A DNA stretch of 64,000 nucleotides from Caenorhabditis elegans (lineage: Eukaryota; Nematoda; Chromadorea; Rhabditida; Rhabditidae). The stretch spans positions 8,680,001-8,744,000 of the forward strand of contig NC_003282.8 in the NCBI RefSeq assembly GCF_000002985.6, in the 5' to 3' direction. Below the pieces are notes generated by a model. That model searched no databases. It saw only the letters and a list, made by a program, of their open reading frames with translations, and was not told where the DNA came from. Position numbers and translations under genes: made by a program. Within the stretch, counting starts at the first letter, position 1, and each line of letters starts with the position of its first letter. Of this stretch, positions 12,130-23,042 are shown piece by piece.

Positions 12130-15100
12130 ATGCCGTGTTTTTTCTTCATTTTGGATACAAGTGGATCCATGTCCACCCGTGCACATCCACAATTCTCCTT
12201 CTTCGATTTGGCAAAGAATTTTATCGAAAATTTTATCAAGGTTCGCAATATATTTTTTTTCATAATATACTCCATTTATTTTGAAGCAGCGGACAAAAGG
12301 TGACAATCGAATGATGGTTGGAAGAGAAACAGACAAATATTTTCTAATGACAACACAAGCAAGATATCCTAAAAATGTTAAAGTGAGTTGTCAATAAAAT
12401 GAGAAAAAAAACAATTTCAAACTGCAGTAAAATATAATCAATTGAAAGAAAAACTTGAGTTGACAAAAATCGTACTTATAATAACACAATGGTTCAGGTA
12501 GCTTGTGAAAAACTTGGTGCAGTGGTTATCGAGGAAATAAAGAAACTTCATCTTCCTTACGGGTCCTGTCAATTACACCATGCCATTCTTGAAGCTTTCA
12601 AAGTTCTTCATGTCAGTCGTGTTCAAACTGGAATTGATGGTGTCGGAATAGGAAGACTTATTTCAAATACAGAACCGGTTACAATGATATTATTGACTGA
12701 TGGAAGTGGTGTTGCTGGAATTCCAATCGATTTTCGACTTTTTTTTGATCCACCGTTTCTTGGATCGGAAATGACGAGGGATGCGTTTAGATGGGATCAA
12801 AAGTTTTATACCGTGGTGAGAATAATTTTTTCAAAAGATATAAGTTGTATGAAAAAAAAAAATCTAATTTTCAGGTATTTCGTATTCCATCCACTCCATA
12901 TCGTCCAACAATTTCCCAGCTAACAGCAATTGACATAGATATGCCTGTCATTGAAAGGCTGTGCGCCAGGACAGGTGGACGAAGCTTCTCAATTGTATCA
13001 CCTCGTCAAATTCAGACTACAATTGATTATCTTTTGGCGATGGGTAATCAATACAAAATTGGCGTTCGATTCGAGTGTCTGCCAGCAATACGTATGTTTT
13101 TGAAACGCAAAAGTTTTAATATGATATAATTTCCAAATATTATTTACTATAATTTTCTAAAACCGCCGTCAAGACTTTACAGCTGCTCCAATAACTTCCG
13201 ATGAAGTGAATCTTGTCAAAATGAAGTTTAAGAAAGTTATCGATAAAAGACCAGTCACAAACATTATTTCTCGTTTGAATCCACAAGCACGCCCAGTAAC
13301 ATGCCATTGGCCAATTCCAGAGAGTTTCTTTCCGATGAGAACTATGTAAGTTATGTGTAATACAAATGTATTACAACAAAAACACTAAGAAACTTAATTC
13401 CTTATTTTAAAAAAACCTTTCCCAGGGATCAACTTCCTCAACGTACATCACATCCAGTCATTTTGTGTGCCCCAATTGCACTTCCACTTCATATTCGTCC
13501 AGAACTTCCAGTTGATAAATTAGAATTAGAACCTGGTGGTATTAGTGATATCATTATGGAGATATTACAAGGTCGCAAAGATATGACAGTTTGGGTAATA
13601 ATTTATTTAAAGTCTTTCATTACTTTTTATAATTGTAATACAGTTAAGAAGTTGCAAATTATGTAATAAACTTCTTATTTTCAGACATACATGGAAGGTT
13701 CATCAAATGGACCAACAGCTCCATTTGGATGTCTACGAATGAATACTCTTGGAACTGGTATTACATTAATATTAATGCCATTCAATTTCCCAATGCTCTA
13801 TTCACTTGTTGAAGAAATCGTTAAAGAACCATTTTTAAACAAGTCGCAAGTTTGGAGATCAAAGCTGGAATCATACTTTCACACTGTTCCATTCTACTAC
13901 AATACGGTAGGTTTTTAACAATAGAAACATTATTGAGAAACATAGTTTCAACAATGTTCTAGATTTAAATCGGTTAATTTTCAGCAAATCCGTGTTTGTT
14001 TGGACAAGTTCGATGTGAAAGTAGATTATTCGAGCTCAATGAGCATGTTTTATCCAGGTCAACTACTGAGTAATCTGAATCGATTTAAAGCAAAAGCAAG
14101 AGAAGAATTAGATCAAATGGCTATCGCCTCCAAGTTAAATGATTCAAAGACTCTGAAAATAGTTAATCCTTCTGTTAGTTTGTAAAACCGAAAAAAACCT
14201 CTTTGAAAATTGGTAATTTATAGATCCGAATCGAACGAATCACATCCAGATCTACCATTATTGGGTTAGGAAACAGTGAAGTTGATATTGAGGATGATAG
14301 TCTAGAAGGATATGAGTCTACTCCTATTTATGCAGGAGATTTCAAGGTAAATATAGAACGTATTCAAAATGTCAAAACATTCGTTTAGATTCCACTTTAC
14401 CCACCATCTATTACTGATGCTCAGTTGGATTCTGCTTACCGTACTCCTTACTCTTCACCTATTGAAGATCTTACCAGCAAGCTGAACAGGTATTTATTTT
14501 TTTATTGAAATATCCGGTTTTAGATTTTATTTTTACGAATCTTGATTATTTTTAACTGCACAAATTCAAAAATATCATATTTTATCGTAGGCCTGTTGAA
14601 TAAGTCGACCCACTTTTCGGAAAATTTCCAATTTTTCTGATTTTGTAGAAACTATGGCATTTTTTAATTTTCAGCTTTTAGAACAGTTTTAAAAATTAAA
14701 AAAATTTTAAAAAAGTTTTTGACAATTTTTTTCACATAAATATGTGTATCGGGGGCGCTACCCCGACCCACTCTACATGCCTATTTTACCGTATTTTCCC
14801 ATTATGGGGTTATTCAAATAATTTTGCAAAATGTATTTGGTATATAAAATGCTTTTTTTTGTAGAATTCAAGCGAATATCGAATTGATGTTTGATCCGAA
14901 CAAGATTACTCTCCTCGATATGGCTAAACTTGGAACAAAAGCAAGATTCAACACACTTGGTTTGTGCTTCTTCCACCCAATGTCTTTATGACTTGGTTTT
15001 TTTTTCAGAAGAGCTCCACAACATGCCTCAAAAGCTCATGGGAGAATACGAGCCGTATCAAGCTGTCAGTTTGAAACTATACAATTATAGTATTAAAAAA

Positions 15101-16134
15101 GTACATTTCAGGCAAGAGTCAAGTACTACGGTCAACCGATGCGTAAAATTGATGAAGAAAAGGATCGTACTCATGCATTCGGAAATCCATACAAACTGAA
15201 AGGTTTGGGTGCTGGAATCGATGAGGTTAGTATAAAATATCATAAAAATATATAGATTCTTGGCTAATTCAACTTCTCGGAAATTCTATATCCAAAAGTT
15301 CGAAACGTTACAGGTTATGGATAGTGCTGTAGTGGATAACAATTCCCCTTCGACTTCTGGCCAACCAAAACGATTTGGTGGAGAAGGCCGTCAAGGTGGA
15401 GGACCTCCAAAACGAAGACGTGGACCACTTGGAATCGACGCATATGATCAGTACAGAATACGTCGATCGATGCGCGGATCATCAGCTGGCTCAGATATTT
15501 CTGACATATCATCAAGTTTGGGAACATTTGATCAAGATTCAGATATGACAACTCCTGGAACAAGTGGAATGAATACTCCAATTTCCGAATTCGATGATCT
15601 ACAATTACAAGAAATGGATTCTGATGATCAATTAATGAAGAATTTAGATGAAGTTCAAGCTTTGAGGAAGAAAGAAGAAGCACAGGTTCAGCCAAAGATA
15701 AAGGTATTCAACATATCAAATTTATTGTGAATTAGAATAACAACGGTTCACCCGGAAAATCGAAGAACTCAGCAATTTCATATCAATTAACGTTTTAAAA
15801 AACACGTACTTTTTTCAAAATATTTTTACAGAAACCTCCACCAGTTCCACCTGCAAGTATTCTATCCAGTCAGGAAATTCTCACACGAAAAATTAGAATT
15901 GGGTCGATTATCAGAAAGCCAGCAAACCGTTAGTTTCAATTTTTTACGAATCAAATTAGAACTTCATTGACAAACTCTTTTTCAGATTGTGCGTTCGAAG
16001 AAATAATGACACTAGTAGCTGGAATAACACAAGAAGCATGTTCACAATTGATTAAATATGCCCTACGAGAATCTCAACGATTCAAATTGAAACAACTCAC
16101 TGAACGTCTCGAAAATCGACTGAAAACTGTTTGA
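12130..16134 (+). CDS. dic-1: Integrator complex subunit 6 (DICE1 homologue)
   Basis: INTS6 is part of the nuclear Integrator complex, which cleaves snRNA 3' ends and terminates transcription; the worm gene is known as dic-1. I join 16 exons: 12130-12240, 12290-12382, 12498-12815, 12875-13091, 13183-13345, 13426-13594, 13685-13906, 13985-14173, 14224-14346, 14389-14489, 14865-14959, 15009-15064, 15112-15225, 15314-15703, 15832-15928, 15986-16134, for about 868 residues. An N-terminal VWA domain carries the MIDAS-type DTSGSMS (about 9-15) and FRWDQKFYTVVFRIPSTPY (about 160-180). Family-diagnostic blocks follow: CARTGGRSFSIVSPRQ, RTSHPV, PFGCLRMNTLG, and HAFGNPYKLKG in place of human HTFGNPFKL. 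A basic, Ser-rich linker (about 650-780) precedes a conserved C-terminal helical region. The acceptor chosen for exon 3 is the least certain junction. Confidence 0.93.
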
Positions 16135-17736
16135 TTTTTTTTGTAATTTTTTGATGACGAAGCGATGTTTTGGTGATTTTTTGTGATGTTATGCATCTTA
16201 AATTGTTTTTTTAATTATTATTTTTCCTTTGAGTATTCCTATTGAAAATTAAATCCCTCTGAAATTTAACTGAAAACATCTTGATCGTTTTTTAACTTCT
16301 CTTTCTAGGTGCTCTTTCAAAACTTTTGTGATTTTTGCCCCATTATCCATTTCTTTCTTTTTTCATCACCCCAGTTTGTTTTATTCGAGGTTTTATGTTC
16401 TTTTTTTATTTAAATTAATTTAACATTTTTAGTCAAAATGAACACTTTGAACTTTATATAAAACACAATATCTGCAACTAACAATGCGATTTAGAATTTA
16501 ATTACTTACCAGCATAATGATTTAAAAATTGTAAGTGGAAACATTGAAAATAAATTAGAATGGAGCCACTTTTCACTTTTGAACAATAAATACTAATATT
16601 GTTGTCCTCAAGATTTTCAAAACATGGCTTATGCTTTTCTTCAAAAAATAAAAAGTTCAGTCAGACAAAAAATATATTGGCTACTTTACTTCCGGTCACT
16701 TGAGGGGTCGTGTGCTGTGAAGGAGAAGGAAAATACTTTTTTTAATATTCAAAGTATCCTTATTACATTTTTTTTTCGAAAAGAACTCTAGAGTCAGCCC
16801 AACTTTGTTTTACTAAAATATGTTTTGAAAAGTTTAATGTAGTATTTTTTTTAATTTTGGAAATTTTGAGTTTATGTGAAAGATCGCCTTGGTTAGAATA
16901 TAATAGAAAAACATTTTTTTCTTAATTCTTAGGATTTTCGCCAATTTATATTCATTTAATTGTAATTTTTAATTTTAATAGCTCGATTGTTCACCTAATA
17001 TAGGCATTTTAAATAGTTTCTCAACAAAATAGTTACTAAAGTAAGCGCCGCCCACTTCTTGGTCTTTCAATTATTTGCATCGAACTTTTTGTATTTTTCT
17101 TGTTTAATATTATTAATCAAGTGAAACATACTGAAACCAAATATTATCAAAAAAAACTTAAATTTTTTTAAAACAGTTATCTACAGTTCTAGGTCATATC
17201 TACAGTTATTTACATAAAAATGGCAGTTTTTCAATTTTGTATCTAAAATTTGGAAGTCTCTAAAAACTACATATTTCTTTTACTAATTTTATATCTGAAT
17301 TATGTTTCAAATATTTATATTCAAACATGTAATAAAGTCCAGATAAATTTCTCAGAAGGCCCAAGTTTTTGGCAATTTTGGCAATTTACCAAAGTTTTAT
17401 TCCACCTCTAAAAAGTTTCACTGATAATTTCTCAGGAAACCTAGCACTTTCTTCTCAGGAATTATTGAAAATGTGATCACATTTTCTTTGCACTTGTTTC
17501 GTTTATGCACGTTGCCGGGTAACTGCCCGACTATTCCGCCCAAACACCGCTTTCCTTGCTCCGACATTTCTATGCCTACGTATACGCTCTTTTTTTCAAT
17601 TACTGATTCTGGGTATATTGTTTTGAGAATTGAGTCAGTCTGAAATCTACATCATTATATTTTTCTCTCTCTAATAAATGTCATGTAACTTTTATTAATT
17701 CAGATATTTCATTTAAAACCGGTGATAATATGATTA
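16135..17736. promoter_or_regulatory. dic-1 3' region and ttll-11 upstream region
   Basis: 1.6 kb without a gene. The first part is the T-rich 3' untranslated region of dic-1, with candidate AATAAA signals further down near 16550-16590. The distal part is the ttll-11 promoter. A GC-richer block at about 17500-17570 includes the X-box annotated separately. A 'ttaattcag' acceptor at about 17694-17702 may be a trans-splice site for ttll-11. Confidence 0.5.
17511..17523 (+). promoter_or_regulatory. X-box (RFX/DAF-19 site) upstream of ttll-11
   Basis: The sequence GTTGCCGGGTAAC consists of the two perfect RFX half-sites GTTGCC and GGTAAC separated by one base. It lies 214 bp upstream of the ttll-11 ATG. 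DAF-19/RFX factors bind X-boxes typically 50-250 bp upstream of ciliary genes in nematodes (established knowledge), which fits a tubulin glutamylase acting on cilia. The spacer is one base rather than the commonest two, which RFX sites tolerate. Confidence 0.8.
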
Positions 17737-20700
17737 ATGGGCTGCAAGATATCAACAGAATTTTGTTCGGACAATCCAGTTGGTTCAATTTCAACAAGTA
17801 AAGTTCATCCTACAGATGTGAGTTAATCCAATAATAGTCAAAAAGTAAATGATATTATCAAAGTACGTATATCTATTTATCATTGAACAAGTTTGAATTT
17901 ATTAAAACGAAATCACTTGGCATTAACACAAGTTTTTCTTCAAGGATATAATTGTAGATTTGAATATTTATTTAAATTTTTTAAAACAAAAAATGTAATA
18001 ATTTTCCATATCTAGTTTTTTTTTTCTGGTTCTAATTAAAATCCACAGAATTCTCATTCAATTTTCTTATCAATGTGAAACTGAAAAAAAAAGAAAAATA
18101 TGATAAATAAATTTTCTTTGATTTTTAGACACAAAGAAAATGAAGGGGGTTTCTTTCTCCATAGCAACCAGAAAAGATACGTGTTTTTTACTTCCTCTCT
18201 GTTTTTATCTTTTCTGCTCTTTTCTTATTTGTTTTGAAATTCAATATTTTGAGAAAAAGATTATGTGAATCTAAATTTCAGACAGAAATTAATCCATTCC
18301 CCAATTTGCAACCCCACTTCATGAATTTTTATACCACAATTTCCAATTTTACTAAGAATTCGAAAATGGTGATTGCTATCTAGGGGTTTCAATCTTATCA
18401 AAAAATAATTTATGAACCTCAATGTTCCAAAAAATTTTAACTCTAGGCAGTCTTGTTCAGTTTACCGTTGCAGCTTAACCTATACCACAATAGTCCTAAT
18501 TAAAAAATTAATATTTGTTTCTCAAAATTTATATCTTTGTCTAAATTCAGTAATTTACTGTAAAATAGTTTTTAGCCTAAAAACTACGATAACCGTTCAT
18601 CTAGCTAGCCGGTCAAAATTTGAATGAAATTTATTTTTTGAAAATGTGTGTGTCTATAATACACAAGTACCCAAAATCTTTAACATGTTCATAAAAAAAA
18701 GTTAAAGTTCAATCCAAAATTCTTATATTTCCAGCTCTCAACACCATCCTATGCAATAAAACCCGTTGAGTTCTACGAAGAACCATTAAAAGACGACCAA
18801 TTATTCTACAAGGTGGCACTCGCAAAAAAAGAGTATAGGGAAAAGGAAAAGGACAAAAAAGAGCAATTGAGTTCAAATCGACGTGTTTCTCTGCAGGTTG
18901 AACCGAATAAGGTGCACCCTTTTTTTGTTGCATTGTTATAGTTTTTATACTTGAAAAACGTAATAGTGCAAAAGTTCTTATTTTCAGCTGCCAATTCCAC
19001 TCACGAGGTCTTCATCGTTGAGCTCTATCATGGAAAATCGACCACCGAGTGGGATATCAAAGTAAGTATGAGTTTTAAAAATATTGTTTCAAGCAATTAG
19101 AAAGTAAAAATTAAATAATTGACTTTATATATTTGCACAGAAAAGTGGAGAAAAATTCACATTCTTGAAACAAAAATTTCATTGAATTCTAACGTCGATG
19201 TATCGCAAATCTCCCCAAAAAGAAAAGTACATTCGGTACATTTCCTTCTACCCATAATATTCTTTTAAAAATGCGGGGTAGAAAAGGAAATGTACCGTAC
19301 ATTCTTTAAATAATGTTGCTGAGCCATAAAAACAATTACAAAAGCTTTCTTTAAAGCAGAAAAATTATTAAAATGTAGCTTTCAAACAAATTTCAATTTG
19401 TCTATTAATCGTGTTCATAAATACTTTGATGGCACAAAAATTTGCTGACATAAATGCTTTTAAAAGTTTTTAGCTCACCATTTGAACTCTAAACTAGGGC
19501 TGCTTAGGCAGCAGCCCCCGCAGCCCCGTAGCAACTCAGTATCAGTAATATACCGTGCCAATTTTTATAAAACTGAATATAAATTAGGTTGATGTTGCTA
19601 AAGGGCTGCGAAGGGCTGAACCGGGCTGAAGCTGGGCTGCGAAGGGCTGAAAGTATGAGCTTTTTTCTGAGGGGCTGGGGCTCAGCCCCCTTTTAGCACT
19701 GTAGCCTTCTGCCCTCGCAGCCCTTCGCTGCCCTTTGCATTCCAGCTTCCTCCCAGTTATGTTTTTCGCAGCCCTTTAGCACCATCAACCCTATTTATTT
19801 TCAGTTTTATTAAAATTGGCACGGGATATTACTGATACTGTGTTGCTACGGGGCTGCGGGGGGCTGCTGAGTAAGCAGCCCTACTCTAAACACATTCGAA
19901 ACGCATTTAAGCATTGTCGTCTAAAAATTTATCTCATCTTTTTTTTTTAATTCTGAAAAGCTAAAAAGTGTTTGCCCAAATTTTTTTTGGATCAGCAATA
20001 TATCGTGCAAAGTTTGCTTCTAAGTCAAGTCTAAACTTTTTGGGTGAGAGGTGAGCTTATGTTGGGTAATGTCAAACAACATTTTATAAATATTTTTTCA
20101 GTTCATCGTTCATCCGTTCAAGAAATACCGCATCTCGTCGCTTTACAATTGACACGTCACGGGCAAAATCAAATCAATATGTGGTTTCACTGTGTTCTAA
20201 GAAAATAGGAATAATTGAATATCCGGATGGACGTTCAGATAAACAACCATGTGATGTTTATTGGCATAATGTTGTACTTTCGGATATGAACAAAATTGTT
20301 ACTTCACCACAGTCAAGGGTTAATAAATTCCCAGGTAAGATGATAATACATTTTTTTGAACTTCTCTCGTTTTGAAATTTCAACCAAAATGTACTTTTTA
20401 AGATTTTGCCATCATTTTTTTTTCGAAAATAACACTTTTTGTTGTATATCGTATGCAATAAATGAAATTATTCAGGTATGACCGAATTGGCGAAGAAAAT
20501 ATCATTAACTCATTCAATATCATCTATGCAAAAATTGTTTCCTGACGAATATGCATTCTATCCAAATTCATGGTTTCTACCAGCTCATCTGGCTGATTTT
20601 CACGTAAGCCCTCCAAATTGAATACATTTCTAAAATTGCTAATTTAAGGCGTTCTATCGAAAAGCTCAAGCATTGGGAAAAACTGAAATGTGGTTTATTG

Positions 20701-22652
20701 TGAAGCCTGACGAAGGAGCACAAGGAACTGGAATATACTTAATTAATAGCCCAAATCAAATCAGAAATGTTGATCAGAGACAATTGGTTCAAGTGAGAAT
20801 TTATTCAATATTTTAATTAAATTTGCATCGTTTTCCAAGTTTTCAGGAGTATGTAGCTGATCCATTATTGATGAATGATAAATTGAAGTTCGATTTTCGA
20901 GTATACGGAGTTATAAAAAGCATCAATCCCTTGTCTATTTATGTTGCTCGCGAAGGAATGGCCCGGTTTTGCACAGAAAAATATGAAAAACCTGATTCGT
21001 CTAATTTCAAGAATCTTTATGCTCATTTAACAAATTATTCACTGAATAAGGCAAATGAAGCATATGTTCATAGCAATACACTTCAAGATCAAACAAGAGG
21101 TAAGTATGACTCAATTAGCCGATTTAAATTGTTGGATTTATCATCCAAAACATTTTGCAGGAAGTAAACGTCTTCTCTCTACTGTATTCCATCAATTAGA
21201 ATCTCGAGGTGTCAAAACAAAACGCTTATGGCATGACATCAAACTTATTCTTGTAAAAACCACTCTAGCAATGCTTCCAGAAATCATGCTTCACTATGAA
21301 CATCATTTTTATGATTCAACGGGTCCTCAATGCTTTCAGGTGAGACAAAAATAACTGTAGACATTTACAAACTTATTTTCGATTTTTAAACTACATTTCT
21401 ACCTAAAAACTTACCTTATAAAGTAAATTTAAAGTATGTGATTTTGTAGATAATGGGATTTGATGTAATGATTCGGGAAGATGGTACCCCAATTCTTCTC
21501 GAAGTAAATGCAGCACCATCTCTAACAGCTGACCATATTGTTCCACATCCTGGACGTACACTTTTGGAGGGTGGACAACGTGTGAGAAGTATTGTCGACG
21601 AGGTAATCGAGATGAGTTCCGAAAAAAATTACAAAACAGAAATGTTACAGGTTATAAAAATTCCACTGGTTAGAGACACTTTACTTTTGGTATTGGGACT
21701 CATGGAAGAAGAGTATCAAAATAATAGCCTGTGAGTAGTCACAAAAGGAATAGGTTTTTATCAATTTAATTTCAGAAAAGGGGAAACAAAATCACTGGAT
21801 GATATGCAGACAATCAAACAGAGGCGGAAGCCACATTTGAGTGAGGTGAGAATTTTAGATTTTAGAAAAATGTATCAGCATTACCTTCATAAGTCATTCA
21901 GATTTTCCCAACTCGTTATGGAGCTCATAGTGGACATTTGCTCTTTCTTGACAAAGCCATGTATATTTACATGCAGTTTGTACAACTTCGAAGTAATGTT
22001 AACATAACGAACGCTGGTTTGAAGCAATTTGTTAGGTACTTAAACTTTTCGCCACTGAAAAAAGATTTTAAATTTAGGAAGTGCAATTTGATAGATATTA
22101 TACCAGTTGTGCATGTGGATGCAAAAGTTTCAGAAATAAATTATTATTTCACTGGAGAGAAAAGAACAAATGGAAATGGTTTGTTTCTCAAATACTTACA
22201 AGTTGATTATTTGAATTTATTAATTCAGGTCTCCCATTCCACGCCTTTCTAATGTTTTTGTTTTTCATTGCTGAAAAGAAGTTTGTGTTAGAAAATGATT
22301 TATTATCAAAAGTGCAGAGACTTTTATCTTTTTGCGATATGAGTTTAAGACGTTATGGAGTTCGATCAGCAAGGTTAAGAAGAGCTGAAGTTGATTCAAC
22401 TATTGGGTTAGTATAAGATTTAGCTTGAATTTCAAACATAAATGCCAAGCCTTATCTTTTTATTCCAGAAATGTTGAAATTTATATGCTACCTTCTCGTA
22501 TGGCGAGAAATCGATCTGGAACAAATGGACGGAAGGTAGTTTTTTAATTTTAAAAATTCAGCTGAAGCCAACAATTTCAGCAAAACTTCACCGATGACAA
22601 TAACAACCCGAACAGTTTTGCGCATTTACCAAAAATCAACGAGCGACTTTAG
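17737..22652 (+). CDS. ttll-11: tubulin tyrosine ligase-like polyglutamylase
   Basis: TTLL enzymes add glutamates to tubulin tails; TTLL-11 acts on ciliary axonemes of sensory neurons. Exons: 17737-17817, 18735-18911 (or -18896), 18988-19061, 20102-20334, 20476-20603, 20649-20792, 20847-21099, 21161-21339, 21450-21602, 21651-21730, 21776-21845, 21902-22035, 22078-22178, 22229-22406, 22469-22535, 22581-22652, about 640 residues. The N-terminus MGCKIS matches a dual myristoylation/palmitoylation signal (G2, C3). The ATP-grasp core has VYWHNVVLSD, FPDEYAFYPNSWFLP, WFIVKPDEGAQGTGIYL, DFRVYGVI, NLYAHLTNYSLNK and the Mg-binding LLEVNAAPSL. The C-terminal extension (after about 430) is rich in aromatic and basic residues. 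I chose the start at 17737 because it is in frame with exon 2; the ATG at 17730 hits a stop. The 48-nt intron at 21603-21650 is in frame and could be retained. A further isoform from an internal promoter is known in worms but not identifiable here. Confidence 0.92.
19226..19303. repeat. short inverted repeat in ttll-11 intron
   Basis: The left arm (about 19226-19253, containing ggtacatttccttctaccc) and right arm (about 19275-19303, containing ggggtagaaaaggaaatgtacc) are reverse complements apart from a 3-nt difference. They are separated by about 20 nt, giving a hairpin of roughly 28-bp arms. It lies 190 bp before the larger palindromic element in the same 1.04-kb intron. Confidence 0.7.
19495..19883. 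mobile_element. hAT-type palindromic MITE
   Basis: A 389-bp near-palindrome in the third ttll-11 intron. The ends are TAGGGCTGCTTA and its reverse complement. The two arms match at roughly 90 percent over more than 120 bp, for example GTAGCAACTCAGTATCAGTAA against GTAGCAACACAGTATCAGTAA. It is flanked by an exact 8-bp direct repeat, CTCTAAAC (19487-19494 and 19884-19891), the target-site duplication length of hAT-superfamily transposons. No reading frame is present, so it is non-autonomous. The interior is rich in repeated GGGCTG motifs. It is GC-rich against an AT-rich intron and was presumably mobilised in trans. Confidence 0.88.
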
Positions 22653-23042
22653 GTTAATAAATTAATTTTTTCTGAATTGTACAATAAAATTTGATTCTCA
22701 AGCTTCTTCACGATTTTTCAGTTTTTTTCGAGTTAAAATCGTGTTTTCTAAAATATGTGGAAACAGTGAAGGATAAGTCACTTACCTAGGTCACTTATTT
22801 CAGATATTGCCATGTTTATAGTTTTTATTTTAACTAATTAAAAGGCTTGAGAATCACAAAAAAGAATAACAACAGTTTAAAAAATACCAAATTTTATTTT
22901 CGTTCCAACCCGTAAAAAAACAAATATGAGAAATAGCTTGAAATGTATGAAAGGCTGGGGAGATCAAAGGAGCAGGAAAAATTGAGAAATAACACAACAA
23001 TTTATGCATTTTTTTGTATTTTTTAGTATTTGAAGAAATCAT
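22653..23042. other. convergent intergenic region
   Basis: 390 bp between the stops of ttll-11 (plus strand) and the GPCR gene (minus strand). A plus-strand AATAAA at about 22681-22686 would serve ttll-11, and 'tttatt' at about 22824-22829 and 22895-22900 read as AATAAA on the minus strand for the GPCR gene. No gene is seen. Confidence 0.5.

Noticed and set aside
14521-14864. Large dic-1 intron searched for a missing exon
   Set aside because: Frame joins directly from exon 10 to exon 11 and the protein aligns without a gap. The intron holds only repeat-like text near 14590-14800.
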